Positions 1 to 5,550 of a DNA stretch of 6,843 nt are shown in pieces. The position numbers and the translations under genes were made by a program. The notes below the pieces were generated by a model, which worked only from the letters and a program-made list of their open reading frames with translations, had not been told where the DNA came from and ran no database searches. The DNA is taken from NCBI GenBank assembly GCA_021780625.1, contig JAJXYI010000038.1:1-6843 (forward strand), given 5' to 3'. The stretch comes from a bacterium. GTDB lineage: Bacteria; Verrucomicrobiota; Verrucomicrobiae; Opitutales; Opitutaceae. Numbering within the stretch: position 1 is the first letter of the stretch; each line of letters begins with the position of its first letter.

Positions 1-1
1 C

Positions 2-1402
2 TACGACCTCTGCGACGAGCTCGGCCTCCTGCTGTGGCACGACTTCATGTTCGCCTGCACGCTCTACCCGCACGACGACGCCTTTGCCGAGTCGGTGGGC
101 GTCGAGGTGGAACAGCAGGTCGCGCGCATCCGGCACCGCGCCTGCCTCATGCTGTGGTGCGGCAACAACGAGATCCACTCCTGCAATTTCGCCGCGCTCA
201 ACGACCCCGCCACACGCGAGGGATACGAGAAGATCTTCCATACGCTCATCCCCGACGTGCTCGCGCGCACCGACGACCAGACGCCCTACTGGCCCTCCTC
301 CGAGTGGCATGGCGAGTTCACCGGCGGCTACCCCGAAGGCGAACGGCGCGGCGACACGCACTACTGGGACGTCTGGCACGCGCGCAAACCGGTGTCCGAT
401 TACGAGCGCTGGCATTTCCGCTTCTGCTCGGAGTTCGGCATGCAGAGTTACGCGTCGGCCGAGACGATGGCGGCGTTCTGCCCACCCTCAGATCGCAATC
501 TGTTCGGCGCAGCCTCGGAGAACCATCAGAAGAACCCCTTCGGAAACCAGATCATCCTCGACTACGTGACGCGGCGTTACGGCTATCCGCGCGACCAGGA
601 GTCGCTGATCTACCTGTCGCAGCTCAACCAGGCCTACTGCATGGAGGTCGCGGTCGAGCACTACCGACGCAACCGGCCGCGGTGCATGGGCGCGATCTAC
701 TGGCAGCTGAATGACTGCTGGCCCGTCGCCTCGTGGAGCTCGATCGAGCACAACGGGCGCTGGAAGGCCCTGCACTACGCCGCGCGCCGCTTCTTCGCCC
801 CGCTCCTCGTCTCGGCCCGCGTGCTGGGCGACGAGCGCCAGGGCAAGGGCAACTACCGGGAGTCCTCGGTGACCGGCGCGGTGGAACTGCACACGGTCAA
901 CGACACGCCGCGCGCGGTTCGCGCCACGCTGCGCTGGGAACTCTCCCTGCTCGACGGCCGCCGCATCCGCGGAGGCTCCAAATCCGTCTCCCTGGCTCCC
1001 GCCTCAGCCCGGCTCCAGGCGAAGCTCGACCTCGCGCGCGAGATCGCGCGCCACGGCCGCGAGCGCCTGATCCTCCGCTACGGACTCGTCGTCGCAGGAA
1101 CCACCGTCAGCGAGGACACTGCGTTCTTCGCCCCACCCCGCTTCCTGGAACTGCCACGGATCGAACCAAGAATCCTCGTCGAAAAGACCGACGCGCGCCA
1201 CGCCCGGGTCATCATCCACAGTCCGGTGCACCAGCACAGGCTGTTCTTCGAATTCCGGGGCATCCCGCACCACGCCGACGACAACTGGTTCGACGTCCAC
1301 CCCGGCGAGAAGGCGGTGGTCTCCGTCGAACTCGCCCGCCCCGCGACCCTCGCGGCCCTCCGGCGCAGCCTGCGTCACCAGTCGCTGGCTACAGCCCAGT
1401 AG
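2..1402 (+). CDS. GH2 beta-mannosidase-like glycoside hydrolase, C-terminal part (5' truncated by window edge)
   Basis: Probable exo-acting beta-mannosidase of glycoside hydrolase family 2, removing terminal beta-mannose from mannan-type oligosaccharides. The reading frame is open from base 2 and gives 466 residues before the TAG stop. The first visible residues, YDLCDELGLLLWHDFMFAC, match the TIM-barrel region of GH2 beta-mannosidases. The WCGNNE motif follows, with its glutamate (bases 170-172) as the expected acid/base. SEFGMQSY carries the expected nucleophile glutamate at bases 431-433. WQLNDCWPVASWSS and GRWKALHYAARRFF (roughly bases 700-800) are also typical of the family. The remaining 200 or so residues look like beta-sandwich C-terminal domains. 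Full-length relatives are about 800-850 residues, so some 350 N-terminal residues lie outside the window. The family call is firm from the motifs. Mannose specificity is inferred from the WCGNNE/SEFG context and not proven. It precedes the pectinesterase on the same strand by 102 bp and could be co-transcribed with it. Confidence 0.92.
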   Translation, partial: YDLCDELGLLLWHDFMFACTLYPHDDAFAESVGVEVEQQVARIRHRACLMLWCGNNEIHSCNFAALNDPATREGYEKIFHTLIPDVLARTDDQTPYWPSSEWHGEFTGGYPEGERRGDTHYWDVWHARKPVSDYERWHFRFCSEFGMQSYASAETMAAFCPPSDRNLFGAASENHQKNPFGNQIILDYVTRRYGYPRDQESLIYLSQLNQAYCMEVAVEHYRRNRPRCMGAIYWQLNDCWPVASWSSIEHNGRWKALHYAARRFFAPLLVSARVLGDERQGKGNYRESSVTGAVELHTVNDTPRAVRATLRWELSLLDGRRIRGGSKSVSLAPASARLQAKLDLAREIARHGRERLILRYGLVVAGTTVSEDTAFFAPPRFLELPRIEPRILVEKTDARHARVIIHSPVHQHRLFFEFRGIPHHADDNWFDVHPGEKAVVSVELARPATLAALRRSLRHQSLATAQ

Positions 1403-1504
1403 GCGGTCCGGCTCCGTCAACGACGCGCACAGGCGTCCCTTTGCCTTGGGGAATGCCACTCCGACACTGGCCCGACCGCTCAAACCCCACCTACTCCCTT
1501 CGCC

Positions 1505-2968
1505 ATGCGCCTTGTCCGTCTCCTCGCCCCGATTCTTGCGATCGCCTCCGCGGCCCCGATGCTGCGCGCACTCGACTCCGTACGCCCCTCCACCCTCTTC
1601 CCCGCGCCCGGCTCCACGGGGGCCTGCATCGACACCCACCTTCGGCTCGACTTCCCGTCGCCTGTCACCCTTGGCCGCGCGGGGCTTGTAAGCGTGATCG
1701 ACGTCGCGAGCGGCCGCGTGGTCGACTCCATCGACGTGTCCAAGCGCACCGACACCCGTACGATTGGCGGGGCCGGCGGCTTCCAGGTGTATCCAATCAT
1801 CATCGACGGCGACGAGGCCGACGTGGCGCTCCATCCGGGCCGCCTCGAGTACGGACACACCTACGCGGTCACCGTGGACGCCGGCGCCTTCGAGTGCGAC
1901 GGCCGCCCCTCCGCCGCCATCGAGGGCGACCGCACCTGGATCTTCACCCTGAAGCCCTCCGGCCCGCAGCCCGGCGCGGCAAGGCTCGTCGTCGCCGCGG
2001 ACGGCGGCGGCGACTTCTGCACCGTACAGGGCGCGCTCGATTTCGTCCCGCATGCCAACAATCGTCCCGTCACCATCCTCGTCCGCCCGGGCACCTACCG
2101 CGAAATCGTCTTCCTGGCCGAAAAGAACGACATCACCCTGCGCGGCGAGAGCCGCACGGGCACGGTGATCGAGTACGCCAACAATGCGCGCTTCAATCCG
2201 TCGGGCGGCAATCCCTTCGAGGGCGCCTCGCCCGATCCCTCGGCCGAGCACGTGCACGGCGGGCACATCTACCACCGCGGCGTCCTGCTCGCCCACCGCA
2301 CGCGGAATCTCGTGATCGAGAACCTGACGATGCGCAACCTCACGCCGTACGGCGGCTCGCAGGCCGAGACGATCATCCTCAATGGCGCGACGGACGCTCG
2401 CTCGATCCTCCGCGACCTCGACCTCTTCAGCTACCAGGACACCCTCCAGATCAATGGCCAGGCCTACGTCGCCAACTGCCACCTCGAGGGCGACGTGGAC
2501 TTCATCTGGGGCACGGGACCATGTTATTTCGAGAGCTGCACGTTCCGCTCGCTCCACTCGGGCCGCTATTTCACCCAGATCCGCAATCCGTCGACAAACC
2601 ACGGATACGTGTTCCATCGCTGCGTGTTCGACGGTGCACCGGGCGTCGCGAACAACTACCTCTCCCGCATCGAGGCCGACCGCTTCCCGAACAGCGAGGT
2701 CGTCCTGCTCGACTGCCGCCTCGGACCCGCCGTCGGCGCTCGGGCGTGGCTGGTGAGCAACGCCCACCACGAGCCCGTCGGCCCGCAGCCGAACCTCCAT
2801 TTTTGGGAATACAACAGCCGCACGCTCGACGGCGCGCCGCTCGACACCTCGGGTCGCGACCGCTTCTCCCGCCGGCTGCACGAGCCCGCGGACGCCGCGC
2901 TGATCCGCGACTACACGGATCCGGCCTACGTGCTCGGCGGCTGGAACCCGCTGGCCGCGGCGCGCTGA
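1505..2968 (+). CDS. Secreted pectinesterase (carbohydrate esterase family 8) with N-terminal Ig-like domain
   Basis: Pectin methylesterase: it hydrolyses methyl esters of homogalacturonan, producing pectate and methanol, outside the cytoplasm. The 487-residue product starts with a signal peptide (MRLVRLLAPILAIASA, likely cleaved near residues 17-22). Residues about 25-150 resemble a bacterial Ig-like domain of the SbsA/Big_5 type (PAPGSTGACIDTHLRLDF, then a VDSIDV strand). The catalytic beta-helix covers about 158-480. It opens with GDFCTVQGALDFVP and VRPGTYRE. It contains the family's QAET (Q286), the acid/base in QDTLQ (D312), the nucleophile in GDVDFIWG (D332), and an arginine in YLSR (R388) that probably matches the Arg of the canonical LGRPW motif. 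All key residues are present, so it should be active. ATG at 1505 is chosen because it starts the signal peptide; no Shine-Dalgarno sequence precedes it, only a C-rich leader. The polygalacturonase downstream completes a two-step pectin attack. Confidence 0.95.
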   Translation: MRLVRLLAPILAIASAAPMLRALDSVRPSTLFPAPGSTGACIDTHLRLDFPSPVTLGRAGLVSVIDVASGRVVDSIDVSKRTDTRTIGGAGGFQVYPIIIDGDEADVALHPGRLEYGHTYAVTVDAGAFECDGRPSAAIEGDRTWIFTLKPSGPQPGAARLVVAADGGGDFCTVQGALDFVPHANNRPVTILVRPGTYREIVFLAEKNDITLRGESRTGTVIEYANNARFNPSGGNPFEGASPDPSAEHVHGGHIYHRGVLLAHRTRNLVIENLTMRNLTPYGGSQAETIILNGATDARSILRDLDLFSYQDTLQINGQAYVANCHLEGDVDFIWGTGPCYFESCTFRSLHSGRYFTQIRNPSTNHGYVFHRCVFDGAPGVANNYLSRIEADRFPNSEVVLLDCRLGPAVGARAWLVSNAHHEPVGPQPNLHFWEYNSRTLDGAPLDTSGRDRFSRRLHEPADAALIRDYTDPAYVLGGWNPLAAAR

Positions 2969-2975
2969 CGCGCCG
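2958..2975. terminator. GC hairpin across the pectinesterase stop codon, possible bidirectional terminator
   Basis: CGGCGCG (2958-2964) and CGCGCCG (2969-2975) are perfect inverted repeats: a 7-bp all-GC stem with a CTGA loop. The loop contains most of the pectinesterase TGA stop (2966-2968), and the structure sits in the 18-bp gap before the convergent EVE gene stop (2987-2989). Its place between two convergent 3' ends fits a bidirectional terminator. There is no T tract on either side, so it is not a classical intrinsic terminator, and short GC stems are common by chance in DNA this GC-rich. Confidence 0.3.
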
Positions 2976-2986
2976 GGCCTGCGCCC

Positions 2987-3400
2987 TCAGCCCTTCGCCA
3001 GCGCCACAATGCGGTCGAAGGCCCCCTTCGTCAGCGGCATGACCGACAACCGGCTCTGCCGCAGCAGGCCGATGTCCTTCAGCGAGGGCTCGGCCTTGAT
3101 CTGCTCGAGCGTGACGGGCCTCGGCAGCGTCCGCACGGCCTTCAGCTCCACCGCGCTCCAATCGCCCTCCTCCGCCGTAGCGTCGGGAAACGCCTCGCGC
3201 ACGACCTCCGCAACGCCGAGCACGGCCTTGGTGGTGACGCTCGCATAAAACAGCACGAGGTCGCCCTTGCGCATGGCGCGCAGGTGATTGCGGGCCTGGA
3301 AATTTCGCACGCCCTCCCAGGCGGTGGTTCCGTCGCGGAGGAACTGCTCCCACGAGTAGGCTTCGGGCTCCTGTTTCACCAACCAGGTTTGTTTCGGCAT
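2987..3400 (-). CDS. EVE domain-containing protein (PUA-like, THYN1/DUF55 family)
   Basis: Small cytoplasmic protein of 137 residues formed by a single EVE domain, a PUA-like fold thought to recognise modified bases in DNA or RNA. The N-terminal MPKQTWLVKQEPEAYSW matches the family opening WLxKxEPxxYS. W28-EGVRNFQARN is the hallmark WxGVRNYQARN motif, and GDLVLFYAS (46-54) follows as expected. The C-terminal VTLEQIKAEP and LLRQSRLSVMPL stretches also fit. Start ATG at 3398-3400 is preferred over upstream starts because the family begins just there; the in-frame extension to 3505 has no family-like sequence. Only a weak GGAA lies about 11 bases upstream. It is convergent with the pectinesterase and divergent from the polygalacturonase, so it is probably transcribed alone. 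No restriction or modification gene is next to it. The family is certain from the motifs; the ligand of this member is unknown. Confidence 0.93.
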   Translation of the reverse strand: MPKQTWLVKQEPEAYSWEQFLRDGTTAWEGVRNFQARNHLRAMRKGDLVLFYASVTTKAVLGVAEVVREAFPDATAEEGDWSAVELKAVRTLPRPVTLEQIKAEPSLKDIGLLRQSRLSVMPLTKGAFDRIVALAKG

Positions 3401-3553
3401 AGGCACGTCGTTTCCGGTACGGAGTCCAATCCACGCCGAAATGCAACTGCGCCGGCCGGCAACGATGCGCGCACCGGTGGACTTACCGCCCGGAAACCCG
3501 CGCACAAGGCTCGGCGTCTCCCGCAGTCAACCTCACCCCCTGCGCCCCGCCCC
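3401..3553. promoter_or_regulatory. Divergent intergenic region between the EVE gene and polygalacturonase
   Basis: These 153 bp separate two divergent starts and must hold both promoters if neither gene is read from further away. I see no convincing -35/-10 pair on either strand. Two short palindromes are present, GCCGGCCGGC (3451-3460) and CACCGGTG (3472-3479). They could be operators but are also expected by chance in GC-rich DNA. The part next to the polygalacturonase start is C-rich with no Shine-Dalgarno sequence. Confidence 0.35.
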
Positions 3554-5047
3554 ATGAAGACTCCCCTTCTGATCCTCTCGTCGCTGCTCGCGTTCGCGCC
3601 CGCGGCCCTCCCGGCCGCCACGGCCGAACACTACCTCAAGTCGGCGCCCTTCCCGATGCCCGACCTGGTCGCCCCAACCTTCCCGAACCGGACCTTTTCG
3701 ATCGCCGACTACGGGGCCGTCCCCGACGGTCATACGCTGGCGACCGAGGCCTTCGCCAGGGCGATACGCGCCTGCAGCGAGGCCGGCGGCGGCCATGTGG
3801 TCGTGCCGCCCGGCCTCTGGATCACCGGACCGATCGTGCTCGCAAGCAACGTGGACCTGCACGCGGAACGCGGCGCGCTCATCCAGTTCACGCCCGACCA
3901 CAGCCAGTATCCGCTGGTCGGCAAGGGTGGAAAATCCGGCTACATGACCCTGTCTCCACTTTCTGGTGACAACCTCACGAATGTCGCCATCACCGGCCAG
4001 GGCATCTTCGACGGCGCCGGCGAAACCTGGCGGCCCGTGAAGCGGGGCAAGGTCACGGTGGCCCAGTGGAAGGCGTTCGTCTCGAGCGGCGGCGCCACCA
4101 CGAACAATGACTCCGTCTGGTGGCCGACGAAGGCCGCCAGCGAGGGCGAGGCCTACCTCAAGCACCTGCGCGCCACCAACCCCGATCCCACCGTCGCCGA
4201 CTTCCTGCCCGCCCGCGACTTCCTGCGTCCCAAGCTGCTCGTTCTCTCCGACTGCCGCAACGTGCTGATCGAGGACGTCACCCTGCGCAACTCCCCCGCC
4301 TTCGTCTGCTATCCGGTCCACTGCACCAACGTGATCATCCGCGGGGTGTCCATTTTTAATGAATACTGGGCGCAGAACGGCGACGGCATCGACCTGAGCG
4401 CCTGTCGCAACGCCCTGCTCTACCGCTGCAACGTCAGCGCGGGCGACGACGGCATCTGCATGAAATCCAGCGGACGCACCGACGACCCCGACGGCGCGCT
4501 CAACCACGTGGTGATCGCCGAATGCACCGTCTACCACGCCCACGGCGGCTTCGTGATCGGCAGCAACACCGACGGCGGCATGCGCTACCTCTGGGCCACC
4601 CGCTGCACTTTCATCGGCACCGACATGGGCATCCGCGTGAAAAGCGCCCCCGGCCGGGGCGGGCTCGTGCGGGACATCTATGCGACAGACCTCGTGATGA
4701 AGGACATCGTCGGCGCCGCCATCGGCTTCCAGACCACCTACGAGGACGTGAAGGCCGGACACCGGGTCAAGGGCATGCCCCCCGGCAAGCCCGGTCGGCT
4801 GCCTGATTTCGGACAGTTCACGATCCGCAACCTCGTCTGCGACGGCGCGGGCACCGCGATCGACATCGCCGGGCTCGCCGAACAGCCGGTGCACGACATC
4901 CTGATCGAAAACGCCCGGATCGCCGCCCGCCACGGCATGCACGCGCTGAACGCTGCAAACATCACGCTGCGCAAGGTCCGGATCGTCACTCCGGAGAAGC
5001 CTGCGATCACCTCCGAATCGAGCACGGGCATCGTCGTCGAAAACTAA
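3554..5047 (+). CDS. Secreted polygalacturonase-type glycoside hydrolase, family GH28
   Basis: Pectin-degrading enzyme of family 28, which hydrolyses alpha-1,4 bonds of galacturonan or of related rhamnogalacturonan by inversion. The 497-residue product begins with a signal peptide (MKTPLLILSSLLAFAPAALPA, likely cleaved near 21-24), so it acts in the periplasm or outside. FSIADYGAVPDG (48-59) is the usual entry to the right-handed beta-helix. The four catalytic signatures are all present: NGDGID (N275, D277), GDDG (D298, D299), the HGG motif with H330, and RVK (R361-K363). Residues about 153-225, including ETWRPVKRGKVTVAQWK, form the long insertion seen in many bacterial GH28 enzymes of polysaccharide degraders. 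Start 3554 is chosen because it begins the signal peptide; the frame is open back to 3284, but that part overlaps the EVE gene and looks non-coding. Endo or exo action and exact substrate cannot be told from sequence alone. It is likely a partner of the pectinesterase upstream. Confidence 0.95.
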   Translation: MKTPLLILSSLLAFAPAALPAATAEHYLKSAPFPMPDLVAPTFPNRTFSIADYGAVPDGHTLATEAFARAIRACSEAGGGHVVVPPGLWITGPIVLASNVDLHAERGALIQFTPDHSQYPLVGKGGKSGYMTLSPLSGDNLTNVAITGQGIFDGAGETWRPVKRGKVTVAQWKAFVSSGGATTNNDSVWWPTKAASEGEAYLKHLRATNPDPTVADFLPARDFLRPKLLVLSDCRNVLIEDVTLRNSPAFVCYPVHCTNVIIRGVSIFNEYWAQNGDGIDLSACRNALLYRCNVSAGDDGICMKSSGRTDDPDGALNHVVIAECTVYHAHGGFVIGSNTDGGMRYLWATRCTFIGTDMGIRVKSAPGRGGLVRDIYATDLVMKDIVGAAIGFQTTYEDVKAGHRVKGMPPGKPGRLPDFGQFTIRNLVCDGAGTAIDIAGLAEQPVHDILIENARIAARHGMHALNAANITLRKVRIVTPEKPAITSESSTGIVVEN

Positions 5048-5063
5048 ATCTCCGGGCCGGGCG

Positions 5064-5088
5064 GGTCTTGAACCACAGAGACACAGAG
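5064..5088 (+). repeat. Left terminal inverted repeat
   Basis: GGTCT (5064-5068), then AACCACAGAGACACAGAG (5071-5088). The 18-base part matches the reverse complement of 5515-5532 at 15 of 18 positions. The outer GGTCT matches the reverse complement of AGACC (5534-5538), with a one-base difference in spacing. It begins 16 bp after the polygalacturonase stop codon. Confidence 0.7.
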
Positions 5089-5102
5089 GACACGGAGAAT
5101 AC

Positions 5103-5144
5103 CAGAAGTCAGAGGTCAGAAGTCAGAAGCCAGAGGACAGAGGG
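5103..5144 (+). repeat. Left heptad tract, six units of CAGARGN
   Basis: Six consecutive 7-bp units without spacing: CAGAAGT, CAGAGGT, CAGAAGT, CAGAAGC, CAGAGGA, CAGAGGG. The next seven bases (CGGACAA) look like a decayed seventh unit. The variation is confined mainly to positions 5 and 7 of each unit. Confidence 0.85.
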
Positions 5145-5193
5145 CGGACAACGGTGCCCCGCTCCCCTCTTGGCAGCCGAGGCTCGTCTCGCA

Positions 5194-5250
5194 GGCGCGG
5201 GACGGCGCCCCCGTTCGGCAGGCTCAGGGTCTTCGAGAGGTTCCGCTCTC
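5194..5250. repeat. Two short hairpins in the element centre
   Basis: GGCGC (5194-5198) pairs with GCGCC (5205-5209) around a 6-base loop, and GAGAG (5235-5239) pairs with CTCTC (5246-5250) around a 6-base loop. Between them lies GTTCGGCAGGCTCAGGG, which resembles a dispersed repeat I recall from environmental genomes (not checked). Each stem alone is weak; they matter as part of the structured centre. Confidence 0.35.
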
Positions 5251-5287
5251 CAAAAGATATGGCCGGCCCGGCTCGATATGGAGCAGT

Positions 5288-5305
5288 GCGGAGCCTAGGC
5301 TCCGC
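5288..5305. repeat. 18-bp perfect palindrome
   Basis: GCGGAGCCTAGGCTCCGC equals its own reverse complement over all 18 bases, centred on CCTAGG. It could form a cruciform or a strong RNA hairpin, or be a dimeric protein binding site. It lies in the central part of the inverted-repeat element. Confidence 0.85.
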
Positions 5306-5311
5306 TTTGGA

Positions 5312-5331
5312 CGGGACGTCTCGACGTCCCG
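5312..5331. repeat. Perfect 9-bp inverted repeat with 2-bp centre
   Basis: CGGGACGTC (5312-5320) and GACGTCCCG (5323-5331) are exact inverted repeats separated by TC. It starts seven bases after the 18-bp palindrome, so the two form a tandem pair of hairpins. There is no T tract after it on either strand, so a classical intrinsic terminator is not supported. Confidence 0.8.
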
Positions 5332-5375
5332 CCCTTCTGCCCTCCGACCTACCAACCGAAGGCTCCGATCCAAGC

Positions 5376-5405
5376 TCACGCGGAGACTCAGAGACGCGGA
5401 AAAAA
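5376..5405 (+). repeat. Second, degenerate copy of the CACAGAGAC-type motif
   Basis: CACGCGGAGACTCAGAGACG and the following CGGAAAAA resemble the left end of the element (CACAGAGACACAGAG...CACGGAGAA) in direct orientation. Like the left copy, it is followed at once by a heptad tract, here in inverted orientation. This suggests the element is built from two related modules rather than one simple hairpin. Confidence 0.5.
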
Positions 5406-5408
5406 CGG

Positions 5409-5505
5409 ACTTCTGTCCTCCGACCTCCGACCTCCGCCCTCCGACTTCTGACCTCTGACTACTGTCCTCTGTCCCCCGACCTCCGACATCCGACCTCCGA
5501 CCTCT
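5409..5505 (-). repeat. Right heptad tract, thirteen units, inverted relative to the left tract
   Basis: Thirteen consecutive 7-bp units (5409-5499) with consensus ACCTCYG on the plus strand, plus a partial unit ACCTCT. Examples are ACTTCTG, TCCTCCG, ACCTCCG, CCCTCCG, ACCTCTG, ACTACTG. On the minus strand the units read CRGAGGT, the same family as the left tract. Bases 5444-5464 in reverse complement match 5103-5123 at 20 of 21 positions, so the two tracts can pair. Confidence 0.85.
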
Positions 5506-5514
5506 TTTATCTAT

Positions 5515-5538
5515 CTCAGTGCTTCTGTGGTTTAGACC
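5515..5538 (-). repeat. Right terminal inverted repeat
   Basis: CTCAGTGCTTCTGTGGTT (5515-5532), then T and AGACC (5534-5538). In reverse complement it reads AACCACAGAAGCACTGAG preceded by GGTCT, mirroring the left end with three mismatches and a one-base spacing change. It ends 12 bp before the murI stop codon. Confidence 0.7.
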
Positions 5539-5550
5539 TATCTGAGGCCT

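Larger units (their letters stand above)
5064..5538. repeat. Composite inverted-repeat element filling the gap between convergent genes
   Basis: The 503 bp between the polygalacturonase stop (5047) and the murI stop (5551) contain no credible gene. Almost all of it is one structured unit. It has imperfect terminal inverted repeats (5064-5088 and 5515-5538), a short heptad tract near the left end (5103-5144), a long heptad tract in opposite orientation near the right end (5409-5505), and a GC-rich centre with palindromes. No transposase or other protein is encoded, and open frames across it run through the repeats and resemble nothing. It may be a non-autonomous mobile element, a nested set of dispersed intergenic repeats, or a structured transcriptional boundary. 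From memory, similar CCACAGAGACACAGAG-type repeats occur between genes of many environmental bacteria; this was not checked. Confidence 0.7.

Noticed and set aside
1403..1504. A sigma-54 type or sigma-70 promoter before the pectinesterase
   Set aside because: No GG-N10-GC pair in a proper context and no convincing -35/-10 hexamers; the gene may also be read from the upstream gene.
1004..2881. A 625-codon open frame on the minus strand opposite the beta-mannosidase and pectinesterase
   Set aside because: It is antisense to two genes with clear catalytic motifs, has low-complexity Ala/Arg/Val/Gly composition and no recognisable motif. Such frames are normal in GC-rich DNA.
733..3042. A 769-codon plus-strand frame spanning two genes
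   Set aside because: Arg/Pro-rich translation without motifs, overlapping the real genes in another frame; a codon-bias artefact.
3284..3553. An earlier start for the polygalacturonase, extending the protein by 90 residues
   Set aside because: The extension overlaps the EVE gene on the other strand, has no conserved features, and would bury the signal peptide inside the protein.
3533..4942. A 469-codon minus-strand frame opposite the polygalacturonase
   Set aside because: It mirrors the GH28 gene, which has a signal peptide and all four catalytic motifs; the antisense product resembles nothing.
5256..5281. Direct repeat GATATGG at 5256-5262 and 5275-5281 as a target-site duplication
   Set aside because: Only 12 bp separate the copies, so no element could lie between them; most likely chance or part of the repeat centre.
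5103..5505. A possible CRISPR array
   Set aside because: The units are only 7 bp, contiguous without spacers, and inverted between the two tracts; no cas gene is near.
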